This document shows, piece by piece, positions 1-7,019 of a DNA stretch of 64,000 nt. The notes beneath the pieces are model-generated. The model saw only the letters and a program-made list of their open reading frames with translations. It did not search any database and was not told where the DNA came from. Position 1 is the stretch's first letter; every line of letters begins with the position of its first letter. A program made the position numbers and the translations under genes. The stretch is from Pseudobutyrivibrio sp. GTDB lineage: Bacteria > Bacillota > Clostridia > Lachnospirales > Lachnospiraceae. The stretch lies in assembly GCF_017471675.1 (NCBI RefSeq), contig NZ_JAFUSK010000068.1, positions 1-64,000 of the forward strand, written 5' to 3'.

Positions 1-2
1 AT

Positions 3-572
3 TGCGGCTATGGCGGTAGATTTTTCGGCTGGATAAATGAAGATAATCATAATCCTTATAATAGCTGGGGTAATGGCTCAGCTATGAGAACATCATTTAT
101 CGGTGAGCATTATGATGATTACGAAGAAATGCAGCGCATGGCAGAAAAGGCAGCTGCGGTATCACATAATCATCCAGAAGGTATCAAGGGTGCGGTAGTA
201 ACTTCTACCTGTATTTGGATGGCAAGGCATGGTAAGAGCAAGCAGGAAATCTATGATTACGTGCTGGAGCAGTACCCAAAGGAAGAGTACGAATACAGTA
301 TCGCCTATAGTCTTGATGAGATAAGACCTCGCTATAAATGGAATGAGAGCTGCCAAGGCTCAGTTCCAGCAGCTATGAGATGCTTCTATGAAAGTACTGA
401 TTATGAGAGTTTCATGAGAAATATCTTTAGCCTCGAATGTGACAGTGATACCTTCGGAGCTATCGCTGGTGGAGTGGCAGAAGAGTTCTATGGTGGATTT
501 GGAAATGTGGATGCTGAGGGGATTTTGAAGAAATATTTGGATGAGGAATTGTTCAGAATATTGAATTACTAA
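3..572 (+). CDS. ADP-ribosylglycohydrolase family protein (5' truncated by window)
   Basis: The reading frame is open from base 3, so the ATG at 84 is internal and the gene starts upstream of the window. The visible part is the C-terminal half of a DraG/ARH-type hydrolase, which removes ADP-ribose from proteins or nucleic acids. Seen motifs are GNGSAMR, the SHNHPEG segment (equivalent of the family THxxPE region) and CDSDTFGAIAGG near the C terminus, equivalent to the family GGDTDTxAAIxG metal-binding stretch. Glycine-Gly-Asp is replaced here by Glu-Cys-Asp, but the DSDT acidic residues remain. Lying in element A, it is likely cargo. Substrate cannot be told from sequence. Confidence 0.72.
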   Translation, partial: CGYGGRFFGWINEDNHNPYNSWGNGSAMRTSFIGEHYDDYEEMQRMAEKAAAVSHNHPEGIKGAVVTSTCIWMARHGKSKQEIYDYVLEQYPKEEYEYSIAYSLDEIRPRYKWNESCQGSVPAAMRCFYESTDYESFMRNIFSLECDSDTFGAIAGGVAEEFYGGFGNVDAEGILKKYLDEELFRILNY

Positions 573-676
573 TTGCAGAAAAATCGCATAAACGCTGGGT
601 ATATCTGATATAATTGTTTTAGATTGGTATGGTGAAAACTTGACAATAGGCAATTCATATTAAGAGGGGGCTTCAT

Positions 677-2008
677 ATGGCAAACGGAGCAGGTATTAAT
701 GATCGCTTAAAGAAAATGAAAGATTTCTATTTAAAACTTGATGAGATGATGGATAAATTGCCTGATTCTATCCCAGCGGACACTAGGAAAATGATTAAGG
801 ATAAGATTCTTGGCGATAAGGAATTAAAAGAATTGATGGAGGGAATTGAAAAGAACCGTCCACCAAGAATATTCCTTGTTGGTAGAACTGGCGCTGGGAA
901 AAGTAGTCTTGTAAATGCATTATGTGGCGGTTATGTAGCAGAAGTCGGTGATGTCAGAAGCTGCACGGATGGTACTAAGATTTATAATTGCACTGATAAT
1001 GATAGAACTTTGATGGAAATATTGGATACCAGAGGAATCGCTGAATCTGAGGCTTTAAATGAAAGTAGTGCCGAAAAAACTCTTGTAAATGAGATTACGG
1101 AATTTTCTCCTGATGTAGCCATTTTAGTATTAAATTGTACACATAGGGATGATGTTGATAAAGATGCATTATTCATGAAGGATATCGCTGCACAGTATCA
1201 TAAAATCAACAACGTGAGATTGCCAGTAATAGTAGCTGTAAATAAATGTGATGAGATGTCACCGACAAGATTCAAAACAGCAGATGAATACCCTCAGAAT
1301 AAGATAGATAAGATTGAAGAAGCTGTTAAGTATTTTAAAAGCATAATTGTAAACAATGGGCTTAAAATTGACGACATCATTGGGGTATCTGCACTTATAG
1401 ATTGGCAGACAAAGGATGGATTAGAGATTGATCCAGAAAACATAAAAAATTTGCCACAACATGACATTGAAGAGCTAGAGATTGCATTTGATGGTAGATA
1501 TAATATCGACAAGTTATTACAGGTGTTGGATAAGGCTATTGTTGACACAGAAGCTCAGATGGGTTTGAGAATGGCATTTAGGCTTGAGGAACTTGTAAGG
1601 AGACTGTCTAATCATCTTACAAATATTTTTGCAGGTATATCTGCAACAGTTGCGATAACGCCAATTCCGATTGCAGATATTTATGTATTGGTAGTCTTGC
1701 AGGGCATATTAGTAACACTGATTGCATCGCTTAGTGGAAGAGACATTAGTTTGGAAACTGCGATTGAATTTATATTTAGTCTGGGAGGAGTTGCAGGAGC
1801 AGGTCAGATTTTCAAAATAATTGCTCAACAAGCTTCCAAACTGTTAAATGGTGTTTTTCCTGGCGCTGGCTCAGCTGTTAGTTCTACGGTTGCATTTGCA
1901 GGAACAGAGTCAATAGGAAAGACAGCAATTGCGTATTATATTGATGGCAAAGATATAAAAGCTGCTAAGAAGATATTTAAGAAACTTCAAAAAGAAAACA
2001 AGAAATAA
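677..2008 (+). CDS. Membrane-associated GTPase with DUF697-like C-terminal domain
   Basis: This 443-residue protein has a G domain with the P-loop GRTGAGKSS (about residue 70), switch/G3 DTRGI (about 117) and NKCDEM as G4 (about 190). A hydrophobic C-terminal part follows (about 320-430) with segments such as ATVAITPIPIADIYVLVVL, typical of YcjF/DUF697-type tails that place GTPases at the membrane. The start at 677 has a good ribosome site (AGAGGGGG). It sits between the hydrolase gene and a tRNA-binding protein gene in element A. The family includes stress and host-defence-like GTPases, but nothing here fixes its role. Family call is firm, function is not. Confidence 0.75.
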   Translation: MANGAGINDRLKKMKDFYLKLDEMMDKLPDSIPADTRKMIKDKILGDKELKELMEGIEKNRPPRIFLVGRTGAGKSSLVNALCGGYVAEVGDVRSCTDGTKIYNCTDNDRTLMEILDTRGIAESEALNESSAEKTLVNEITEFSPDVAILVLNCTHRDDVDKDALFMKDIAAQYHKINNVRLPVIVAVNKCDEMSPTRFKTADEYPQNKIDKIEEAVKYFKSIIVNNGLKIDDIIGVSALIDWQTKDGLEIDPENIKNLPQHDIEELEIAFDGRYNIDKLLQVLDKAIVDTEAQMGLRMAFRLEELVRRLSNHLTNIFAGISATVAITPIPIADIYVLVVLQGILVTLIASLSGRDISLETAIEFIFSLGGVAGAGQIFKIIAQQASKLLNGVFPGAGSAVSSTVAFAGTESIGKTAIAYYIDGKDIKAAKKIFKKLQKENKK

Positions 2009-2102
2009 ACTTTCATTTATTCGTGTTTAAAATGATGTATGGTAAATCAAAGCTTCTTCTGTTAGTATGTAAAAGCATATTAACGGAAGGAGCTTTTGTA
2101 TT

Positions 2103-2552
2103 ATGGATAACATTAATGTAGAGAACGCAGCTGTCGAGGCAGTAGTTGAAGCACCAATAGATGAGGCAGTAGAGGCAGAGGAGTCAGGAGTAAAGCTTAT
2201 TCCTTTTGAGGAAGAGCCTGTAGACTTTGATACATTCTGCAAGTCAGATTTTAGAGTAGTGAAAGTTAAGGAGTGTATTGCAGTACCAAAGAGCAAGAAG
2301 CTATTGCAGTTCACACTTGATGATGGTACTGGAACAGACAGAACAATTCTTTCAGGTATCCATGCATTTTATGAGCCTGAAGAGCTTGTTGGGAAAACAC
2401 TTCTCGCAATTGTAAATCTTCCACCACGTAACATGATGGGGATTGACTCCTGCGGAATGCTTATGTCAGCAATCCATGAAGAAAATGGCGAAGAGAAGCT
2501 TAACCTTGTGATGCTGAATGATGTAATACCAGCTGGAGCAAAATTAGAATAA
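2103..2552 (+). CDS. Free-standing MetG C-terminal-type tRNA-binding protein (copy 1)
   Basis: The protein has 149 residues. An acidic N-terminal tail of about 40 residues is followed by an EMAP/Trbp111-type OB-fold tRNA-binding domain (SDFRVVKVKECIAVPKSKKLL ... DRTILSGIHAFYEPEELVGK ... AGAKLE). It is closely similar to the two metG fragments at 8465 and 16502, but differs in two ways. It has its own ribosome site (GGAAGGAG) and ATG, and it lacks the FPTMK att-core coding stretch. Family members bind the outside corner of L-shaped tRNA, usually as dimers, alone or joined to MetRS. Here it could supply the domain in trans when metG is split. That role is inference. A terminator follows. Confidence 0.82.
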   Translation: MDNINVENAAVEAVVEAPIDEAVEAEESGVKLIPFEEEPVDFDTFCKSDFRVVKVKECIAVPKSKKLLQFTLDDGTGTDRTILSGIHAFYEPEELVGKTLLAIVNLPPRNMMGIDSCGMLMSAIHEENGEEKLNLVMLNDVIPAGAKLE

Positions 2553-2562
2553 TACGATAGAG

Positions 2563-2591
2563 AACAGAGGTGTTTGTAGCCTCTGTTTTTT
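2563..2591 (+). terminator. Terminator after tRNA-binding gene
   Basis: AACAGAGG and CCTCTGTT form a hairpin with a 9-nt loop, followed directly by a T run. It lies just after the stop of the 2103 gene. Confidence 0.8.
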
Positions 2592-2703
2592 AGTGCCTTT
2601 AAAGATAGTAGTTACTGTCTTTCAGATGATTATTTTTATGATAGCTTTTTACTACAATATAGCAGTACAAACACTTTCATAATAGTAAGGAGGTGTGAAT
2701 ACT

Positions 2704-3063
2704 GTGACTGTAGTAGATATGCAAAACAGAATTGAAGAGATACTGGAAGATAAGGGCTGGAGTAGATATAAGCTATCTAAGGAAATGGGCGTGACGGACA
2801 CGCAAGTAAAGAGGCTCTTGGAAAGAAAAACATATCCAAATTTACAGACTATAGTATCGGTATGTAGAGCGTTTGATATGACAGTAGGTGATTTCTTTTC
2901 ATTTGACACAAGTAAGACTTATGGAACGAATCTTACCCCAAGTGATATGGACTTAATTGAAAAGAAGCATAGACTTGAACGACGGAAGGTCGAAAGACTT
3001 ATTACATATGCTGATATATTGCTGGATATGCAGATTTATGACCCAGAGCAATTAGAAGAATAA
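2704..3063 (+). CDS. XRE-family helix-turn-helix regulator
   Basis: The N-terminal half is a Cro/CI helix-turn-helix (KGWSRYKLSKEMGVTDTQVK, then LLERKTYPNLQTIVSVCRAFDM), followed by a charged C-terminal tail of about 50 residues. A GTG at 2695 is only one base from the AAGGAGG ribosome site, so the GTG at 2704, ten bases away, is preferred; this gives 119 residues. Such small repressors commonly control element or prophage genes. Its target is unknown, although it opens the regulatory block 2704-4108. A strong terminator follows at 3116. Confidence 0.75.
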   Translation: MTVVDMQNRIEEILEDKGWSRYKLSKEMGVTDTQVKRLLERKTYPNLQTIVSVCRAFDMTVGDFFSFDTSKTYGTNLTPSDMDLIEKKHRLERRKVERLITYADILLDMQIYDPEQLEE

Positions 3064-3115
3064 AATTCATGTGATAACTTTGTAGTTTGAGGGACAACAT
3101 GGCATTTAGGATTAT

Positions 3116-3160
3116 AGCAGGAAGAATGAGAGAAGTTTCACTGATTCTTCCTGCTTTTTG
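3116..3160 (+). terminator. Terminator after XRE gene
   Basis: AGCAGGAAGAAT (3116-3127) pairs perfectly with ATTCTTCCTGCT (3144-3155), followed by TTTTG. A half copy of this sequence (TATAGCAGGAAGAA) occurs again at about 19852, far outside the element. Confidence 0.8.
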
Positions 3161-3190
3161 TATGTAAGTATTTTGAGGGGAGTATTTATC

Positions 3191-3721
3191 ATGAGACAAT
3201 TAGACGCTTATAAGAGGATAGCTTTCATGTGCGAGCAGGCAGATTTTGATCCAAAGGATGTGTATGCTCTTTCCAAGATCCTTTTTACACTATATCAGGA
3301 TTCAAAAATAGCAGCTGTTCCAAGGAAAAGCTCAATCAGTAAAGAAGAGGAAACGCTGCAGAAGCAAAAGCTTAGAAGAGAGTTCTTGGCAATAATGAGA
3401 TTGCCAGTAAGTGAATCATTTGAGAGGCAGAAAGCCTTTGTTTGGGATGCGCTCTCTGTAGAATGGATAGATGATAAAATCAGCATGGTAATTGATAAGA
3501 TTTCCAATTTTCCACCTGATGGGGCAATTTATAAAAAAATATTGGAGCTTAGCTATCTGCAGAATCACTACATGAGTGATTTGGAGCTCTTTGAAGCTTG
3601 TAACCTGAGAAAGTCAGCTTTTTATAAGAAAAGAGAGGCTGCGCTGACCTTGTTTGGTATCACACTTTGGAACTATGCAGAGGCAAGGGAACAGGAAGAT
3701 AAAGCACTTGGAATTGTTTAA
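3191..3721 (+). CDS. Unknown protein with sigma-region-4-like / ArpU-like C-terminal helices
   Basis: The upstream frame is open, but the ATG at 3191 has the only good ribosome site (GAGGGGAG), giving 176 residues. The protein is alpha-helical and charged. Its C-terminal part (LSYLQNHYMSDLELFEACNL RKSAFYKKREAAL) resembles the helix-turn-helix of phage ArpU-type activators and sigma region 4, which drive late genes. It is followed immediately by an array of 11-bp repeats and a -10 element without a clear -35, so it may activate the promoter of the 3866 gene. That link is inference. Exact family not recognised. Confidence 0.55.
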   Translation: MRQLDAYKRIAFMCEQADFDPKDVYALSKILFTLYQDSKIAAVPRKSSISKEEETLQKQKLRREFLAIMRLPVSESFERQKAFVWDALSVEWIDDKISMVIDKISNFPPDGAIYKKILELSYLQNHYMSDLELFEACNLRKSAFYKKREAALTLFGITLWNYAEAREQEDKALGIV

Positions 3722-3730
3722 TGGAAGATT

Positions 3731-3791
3731 TGCGGAAGAAGTGCGGAATGTTTGCGGACAAAGCGTGGAGTAAGTGCGGACAAAATGAGGA
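3731..3791 (+). repeat. Six-copy TGCGGA array with exact 11-bp spacing
   Basis: TGCGGA or a one- to three-base variant starts at 3731, 3742, 3753, 3764 (CGTGGA), 3775 and 3786 (TGAGGA). The spacing of 11 bp is close to one helical turn and is not a multiple of three, so the pattern is selected at DNA level and not as protein. The last copy ends at the place where a -35 element would be for the -10 at 3814. It looks like a protein-binding array. Confidence 0.7.
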
Positions 3792-3813
3792 CTGCTTAAA
3801 GAGTTTTAAATGT

Positions 3814-3819
3814 TATAAT
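3814..3819 (+). promoter_or_regulatory. -10 element downstream of repeat array
   Basis: TATAAT lies 22 bp after the last repeat. At 17 bp upstream the sequence is ACTGCT, a poor -35, so an activator bound to the array would be needed. It would drive the zinc-ribbon gene at 3866. Confidence 0.45.
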
Positions 3820-3865
3820 CATACCATTGCTTGAGGGGAATATTACTAGAAGGAGATATTTGGTT

Positions 3866-4108
3866 ATGAAACATGACAAAGAGAAAAGCAACAGTAGTCT
3901 GTGGGTTAATTGTCCTGCTTGTGGTAATAGGATTTTAAGAGCAAACTTTGGAAGATTGCAATACCACTGTAAATGCGGAGTGGATTTTACAGCTTGTATA
4001 GCAGACAGTGTAGTTACTACTGTTGTAACAGATGGCAACGAAAATGTCTCAATGACTGAACAACTTGATAAGTATCGTCATCAATTCGATAGCTGTCTTG
4101 ATGGCTGA
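3866..4108 (+). CDS. Small zinc-ribbon protein (Com-like)
   Basis: The protein has 80 residues and starts at the ATG at 3866, behind AAGGAGA. It has CPACGNRI early and YHCKCGVDF about 20 residues later, giving four metal-ligand cysteines (CxxC ... CxC). The layout resembles phage Com-type translational activators and other small zinc ribbons, but the match is by pattern only. The C-terminal half is polar and not recognised. It is placed downstream of the 11-bp repeat array and may be its regulated product. Confidence 0.5.
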   Translation: MKHDKEKSNSSLWVNCPACGNRILRANFGRLQYHCKCGVDFTACIADSVVTTVVTDGNENVSMTEQLDKYRHQFDSCLDG

Positions 4109-4420
4109 TATAAGCTGAGGAAACTCAGTAATATAACAATTTAATATGGATGAGGTAGTGATTGGACTAGTGCAGAGCTTTAGAGCCAGGAACAGCATCA
4201 CTACCAAGAGTTTGCCAAGAGCTGGATTTGACGAAAGCAGCTGAAAAATGCTGACTGGGATCATCATGGAGTCTGCAAAACGGAGATATGACCAATGGGT
4301 TAAGACCTATAGGTTTTATTCGAGTTTTGTAGGCTCTTTTAATTTTGCAATGTAACTATAGTAATGCTCTTGGCAGCGGTTTGTATTTCCGTTTTGTGAG
4401 AACTCCAGATTGGAGGAAAA
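4109..4420. other. Intergenic region without recognised gene
   Basis: No convincing gene is present. A 32-codon ATG frame at about 4147 has no ribosome site. A short GACCTATAGGTTTT hairpin near 4307 could be a weak terminator. The region ends with the GGAGG ribosome site of the next gene. Confidence 0.4.
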
Positions 4421-4792
4421 ATGGAAATCAAAAACTTAGGAACAATCGGAGGAAGATTGAAGGAACTGAGACTGGATGCAGGCATCAGTCAGGAGAAGCT
4501 TGCCAAGGAGCTGCATTTAGGATCAAGAAGTATGGTGTCGCAGTTTGAAAGTGGTAAGAGGACACTTACGATTGATGCGCTGCTGGAATATTCTGCGAGA
4601 TTCAATGTGACAACTGACTGGATTTTAAAGGGAGTGCTGGCACCGATGAAAATAGAAAAAGAGGATTTGGAAATGGTGCTGGGATATGAAGAGCTGCGTG
4701 AGACATATTTCGATATTAAGGATTCACGTATGCGTATGATTGCTCTTGAACAGATGAAGGTTTTAGCAAAGTATCGTGGTCAAGAAATTTGA
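4421..4792 (+). CDS. XRE-family helix-turn-helix regulator
   Basis: The 123-residue protein has a clear helix-turn-helix (LRLDAGISQEKLAKELHLGS then SMVSQFESGKRTLTIDALLE), followed by a predicted helical C-terminal part ending in ALEQMKVLAKYRGQEI. The ATG at 4421 is preceded by GGAGGAAAA. Downstream, between this gene and the nuclease gene, lies a perfect 19-bp palindrome that could be its operator. Its position next to a YhcG-type nuclease would suit a control gene for that module. Target binding is inferred. Confidence 0.78.
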   Translation: MEIKNLGTIGGRLKELRLDAGISQEKLAKELHLGSRSMVSQFESGKRTLTIDALLEYSARFNVTTDWILKGVLAPMKIEKEDLEMVLGYEELRETYFDIKDSRMRMIALEQMKVLAKYRGQEI

Positions 4793-4858
4793 CCTCGATA
4801 TTTAAAGAAATTTGCGATTGTGGTATTCTAATCAATAGTTTTATATGAATTTGTATTT

Positions 4859-4877
4859 GTGTCACCAGTGGTGACAC
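4859..4877. promoter_or_regulatory. Perfect 19-bp palindrome before the YhcG nuclease gene
   Basis: GTGTCACCAGTGGTGACAC has 9-bp arms around one central base. It ends 18 bp before the nuclease start. A related site, sharing TGGTGACACAAATT, occurs inside the nuclease gene at about 5178-5202. It is a candidate operator or recognition site. Confidence 0.6.
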
Positions 4878-4895
4878 AAATTTGAAAGGAATAAT

Positions 4896-5903
4896 ATGGC
4901 AGACAATGAGATAAGAGTTGCAGCAGGCAATTTGATTGAAATTATCAATAAATCAAGAGAAAATGCCTTACGCAAAGTAAATGAAGAACTTATTAATATG
5001 TACTGGCAGGTAGGAGAGTATCTTCATAAAGAGGCTAAGACTGCATCCTTTGGCGATGCCTATATTGATTCAATATCCGAAGAGATTCAATCAGCATTTC
5101 CTGGCATCAAGGGATTTAACAGGCGTGGACTATACAGAATGAAGCAATTTTATGAAACTTATGCTGGAAATGAAATTGTGACACCACTGGTGACACAAAT
5201 TAGCTGGACTAATCATTTGCTGATAATGTCAGGATGTAAGTCGGATGAAGAGCGAGAGTTTTACATCCGCTTATGCATAAAGGAAAATTATTCCAAGAGG
5301 CAGTTACAGAGGCAGCTGGATAGCGGATATTATGAACGTTATATGCTTTCTAAACAGGTTTTGCTTCCTGAAGAGGTTAAGAAGCTTGGTGAGAATCCAT
5401 TTCTCGACTCATATGTCATGGAATTTTTGGATTTGCCTAATGAATTTCATGAAAATGATTTAAGAAAAGCCCTCATACGCAATATGAAAGATTTTATTCT
5501 TGAACTTGGAAAAGACTTTACTTTCATAGACGAAGAATACAGAGTACAAGTCGGAGGAGAGGACTACAGGATTGATTTACTTTTCTTCCATAGAGAATTA
5601 CAGTGCTTGGTAGCAATAGAGCTTAAGGTCGGGAAATTCAAACCTGAATATGTTTCAAAAATGGACTTCTACCTTGAAGCATTGGATAGGCAGGTAAAGA
5701 AGGAAAAAGAAAATCCAAGTGTCGGTCTGCTGTTGTGCGCAACAAAGGATGATGAAGTGGTAGAATACTCAATGAGCAGAACGATGTCACCGATGCTTGT
5801 TGCTGAATACAAATTGAAACTTCCTGATAAGGCGATATTACAAAAGAAATTACAGGAACTTGTAAATATTCCTATGATTGATGATGATTCAAATATAGAA
5901 TAA
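4896..5903 (+). CDS. YhcG/DUF1016-type PDDEXK nuclease
   Basis: The protein has 335 residues. The N-terminal DUF1016 domain (about 1-150) has INMYWQVGEYL, FNRRGLYRMKQFYETY and ISWTNHLLIM. The C-terminal PDDEXK nuclease domain carries YRIDLLFFHRELQCLVAIEL K, that is Asp ... Glu-x-Lys (about residues 226-250). Proteins of this family are common on mobile elements and near restriction systems, and are thought to act on DNA. No partner methylase or specificity gene is adjacent. The ribosome site is AAAGGA before ATG 4896. The gene contains in its own coding sequence a copy related to the upstream palindrome. Confidence 0.85.
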   Translation: MADNEIRVAAGNLIEIINKSRENALRKVNEELINMYWQVGEYLHKEAKTASFGDAYIDSISEEIQSAFPGIKGFNRRGLYRMKQFYETYAGNEIVTPLVTQISWTNHLLIMSGCKSDEEREFYIRLCIKENYSKRQLQRQLDSGYYERYMLSKQVLLPEEVKKLGENPFLDSYVMEFLDLPNEFHENDLRKALIRNMKDFILELGKDFTFIDEEYRVQVGGEDYRIDLLFFHRELQCLVAIELKVGKFKPEYVSKMDFYLEALDRQVKKEKENPSVGLLLCATKDDEVVEYSMSRTMSPMLVAEYKLKLPDKAILQKKLQELVNIPMIDDDSNIE

Positions 5904-5925
5904 ATCACACGACATAGTTGATTAT

Positions 5926-5955
5926 GGAGTAGCAAATATAGCTGCTCCTTTTTTT
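5926..5955 (+). terminator. Terminator after YhcG nuclease gene
   Basis: GGAGTAGC and GCTGCTCC pair around a short loop and are followed by seven T. Confidence 0.8.
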
Positions 5956-6079
5956 ATGTCACAAATTGAGAACATGGTGTAACGCATTGAGACCGCATTA
6001 TGTGGGTATTTTGCTCTATGATAGAAGAGTCTTAAGATTCAAGGAAATTTCCACAACATCATTTCAAAGGAGGGGAACG

Positions 6080-6670
6080 ATGGCTAGAAAAAATATTGTT
6101 GAGCTTTACAGTACATCATCAACCAGCAAGCGGGTGGATATCATCTTAAACAACTTTGCTGGGTTTGAGAGAATCCTTAGCGGTTATGAAAAAAGCTTAA
6201 GCGCCACTATCAAAAGAGAGCGTGAGTTTAACAGAAGACAACGCCTTGGTGATATTGGCATTAGGGTACAGACTTCGGGTATCAGTGATCCAACCTGCAA
6301 CGAGGTTGTAAATCGTTTAGAGATACAGGAAGCCATTCACCGTGGAGACTGGAGAAATGCGCTCAAAGATGCAGATGATTTTTTCAAACATCGTAATGAG
6401 ATTCAAACGATAGAACTGATGCGAAATGATTACGATATAGTCAGCGGTCAGTTGGATTCTTTGAATGACGATGACTACAGGCTTTATGTCAAATACCTTA
6501 ATACAAATATGACATATATAGAGCTGGCAGATGATTTTGGTCTGACACACGATGCGGTAAGGACAAGATTGTACCGCTCAAGAGCCACGGTAAAAGCAAA
6601 TTCCATATTTTTTATGGAGTCGGATACAGACAGTGACTTGATTAACTTGCAGCTAAGCAAATGTGCATAG
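6080..6670 (+). CDS. Sigma-70 region-4-like regulatory protein
   Basis: The ATG at 6080 follows AAAGGAGGGG and gives 196 residues; the longer open frame upstream has no ribosome site. The C-terminal third (YIELADDFGLTHDAVRTRLY RSRATVKAN) is a sigma-region-4 type helix-turn-helix. The N-terminal part is helical and polar, with no clear region 2. Similar small proteins sit just before xis and int in Tn916-like and related elements. It is probably a regulator of excision or transfer genes. Spacing to the following xis-like gene is 13 bp, so they are co-transcribed. Confidence 0.6.
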   Translation: MARKNIVELYSTSSTSKRVDIILNNFAGFERILSGYEKSLSATIKREREFNRRQRLGDIGIRVQTSGISDPTCNEVVNRLEIQEAIHRGDWRNALKDADDFFKHRNEIQTIELMRNDYDIVSGQLDSLNDDDYRLYVKYLNTNMTYIELADDFGLTHDAVRTRLYRSRATVKANSIFFMESDTDSDLINLQLSKCA

Positions 6671-6683
6671 GGAGGATATTTTA

Positions 6684-6881
6684 ATGGCAACACCAAAGAG
6701 AAATCAGTATGACGATGTAGAGTACCTAAGACCAAAGGAAGCGGCACGCAATTATGGTATGGGTTATGACCTTGTTATAGAGGTAGCTAAGGAATGTGGT
6801 GCATATCGTAAGCTTACAAAAGCTGTCCTTATTAATAAGAAGATAATGGGTAATTATATCGAAGCACACAACGTATTTTAA
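6684..6881 (+). CDS. Excisionase-like DNA-binding protein of element A
   Basis: This 65-residue protein starts at the ATG at 6684 behind GGGAGGA. YLRPKEAARNYGMGYDLVIE VAKECGAYRKL followed by KAVLINKKIMGNYIEAH fits the winged-helix fold of Tn916-type Xis proteins, which bend DNA and bias the integrase toward excision. Its place just before the integrase gene is the normal one. It is less canonical than the xis of element B, so a pure transcriptional role is possible. Confidence 0.6.
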   Translation: MATPKRNQYDDVEYLRPKEAARNYGMGYDLVIEVAKECGAYRKLTKAVLINKKIMGNYIEAHNVF

Positions 6882-6904
6882 GAATTGATAATCGGCACAA
6901 TAAG

Positions 6905-7004
6905 ACATGACATGGTTAGATTTTTAGCTTGAATCAGCCTTTAAGTTGATTCATAATAGAGAAGGATGATAGTCCTGCTTATTTCTAGACATGTCATGTT
7001 TTTC
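6905..7004 (+). terminator. Long-loop terminator-like structure between xis and int (element A)
   Basis: ACATGACATG (6905-6914) pairs perfectly with CATGTCATGT (6990-6999), followed by TTTTTC. Inside the loop TGAATCA and TGATTCA form a second hairpin. The layout would make integrase expression conditional on read-through. Element B has an analogous ACATG-type hairpin at the same place. Confidence 0.55.
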
Positions 7005-7019
7005 ATTTAAGGAGATAAC

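Noticed and set aside
2106-2115. TAACATTAAT in metG-like copy 1 matching a repeat near the element A right end (8353)
   Set aside because: Only 10 AT-rich bases, single copy and no spacing match; not enough to call copy 1 the left end of element A.
3721-3834. 37-codon ORF starting at the TAATG overlap with the 3191 gene
   Set aside because: It runs through the 11-bp repeat array; the repeat period is not a multiple of three, so the DNA pattern and not a peptide is the better explanation. It overlaps a promoter too.
4345-4548. 67-codon ORF overlapping the XRE gene start
   Set aside because: Out of frame with the well-supported regulator gene and without a ribosome site.
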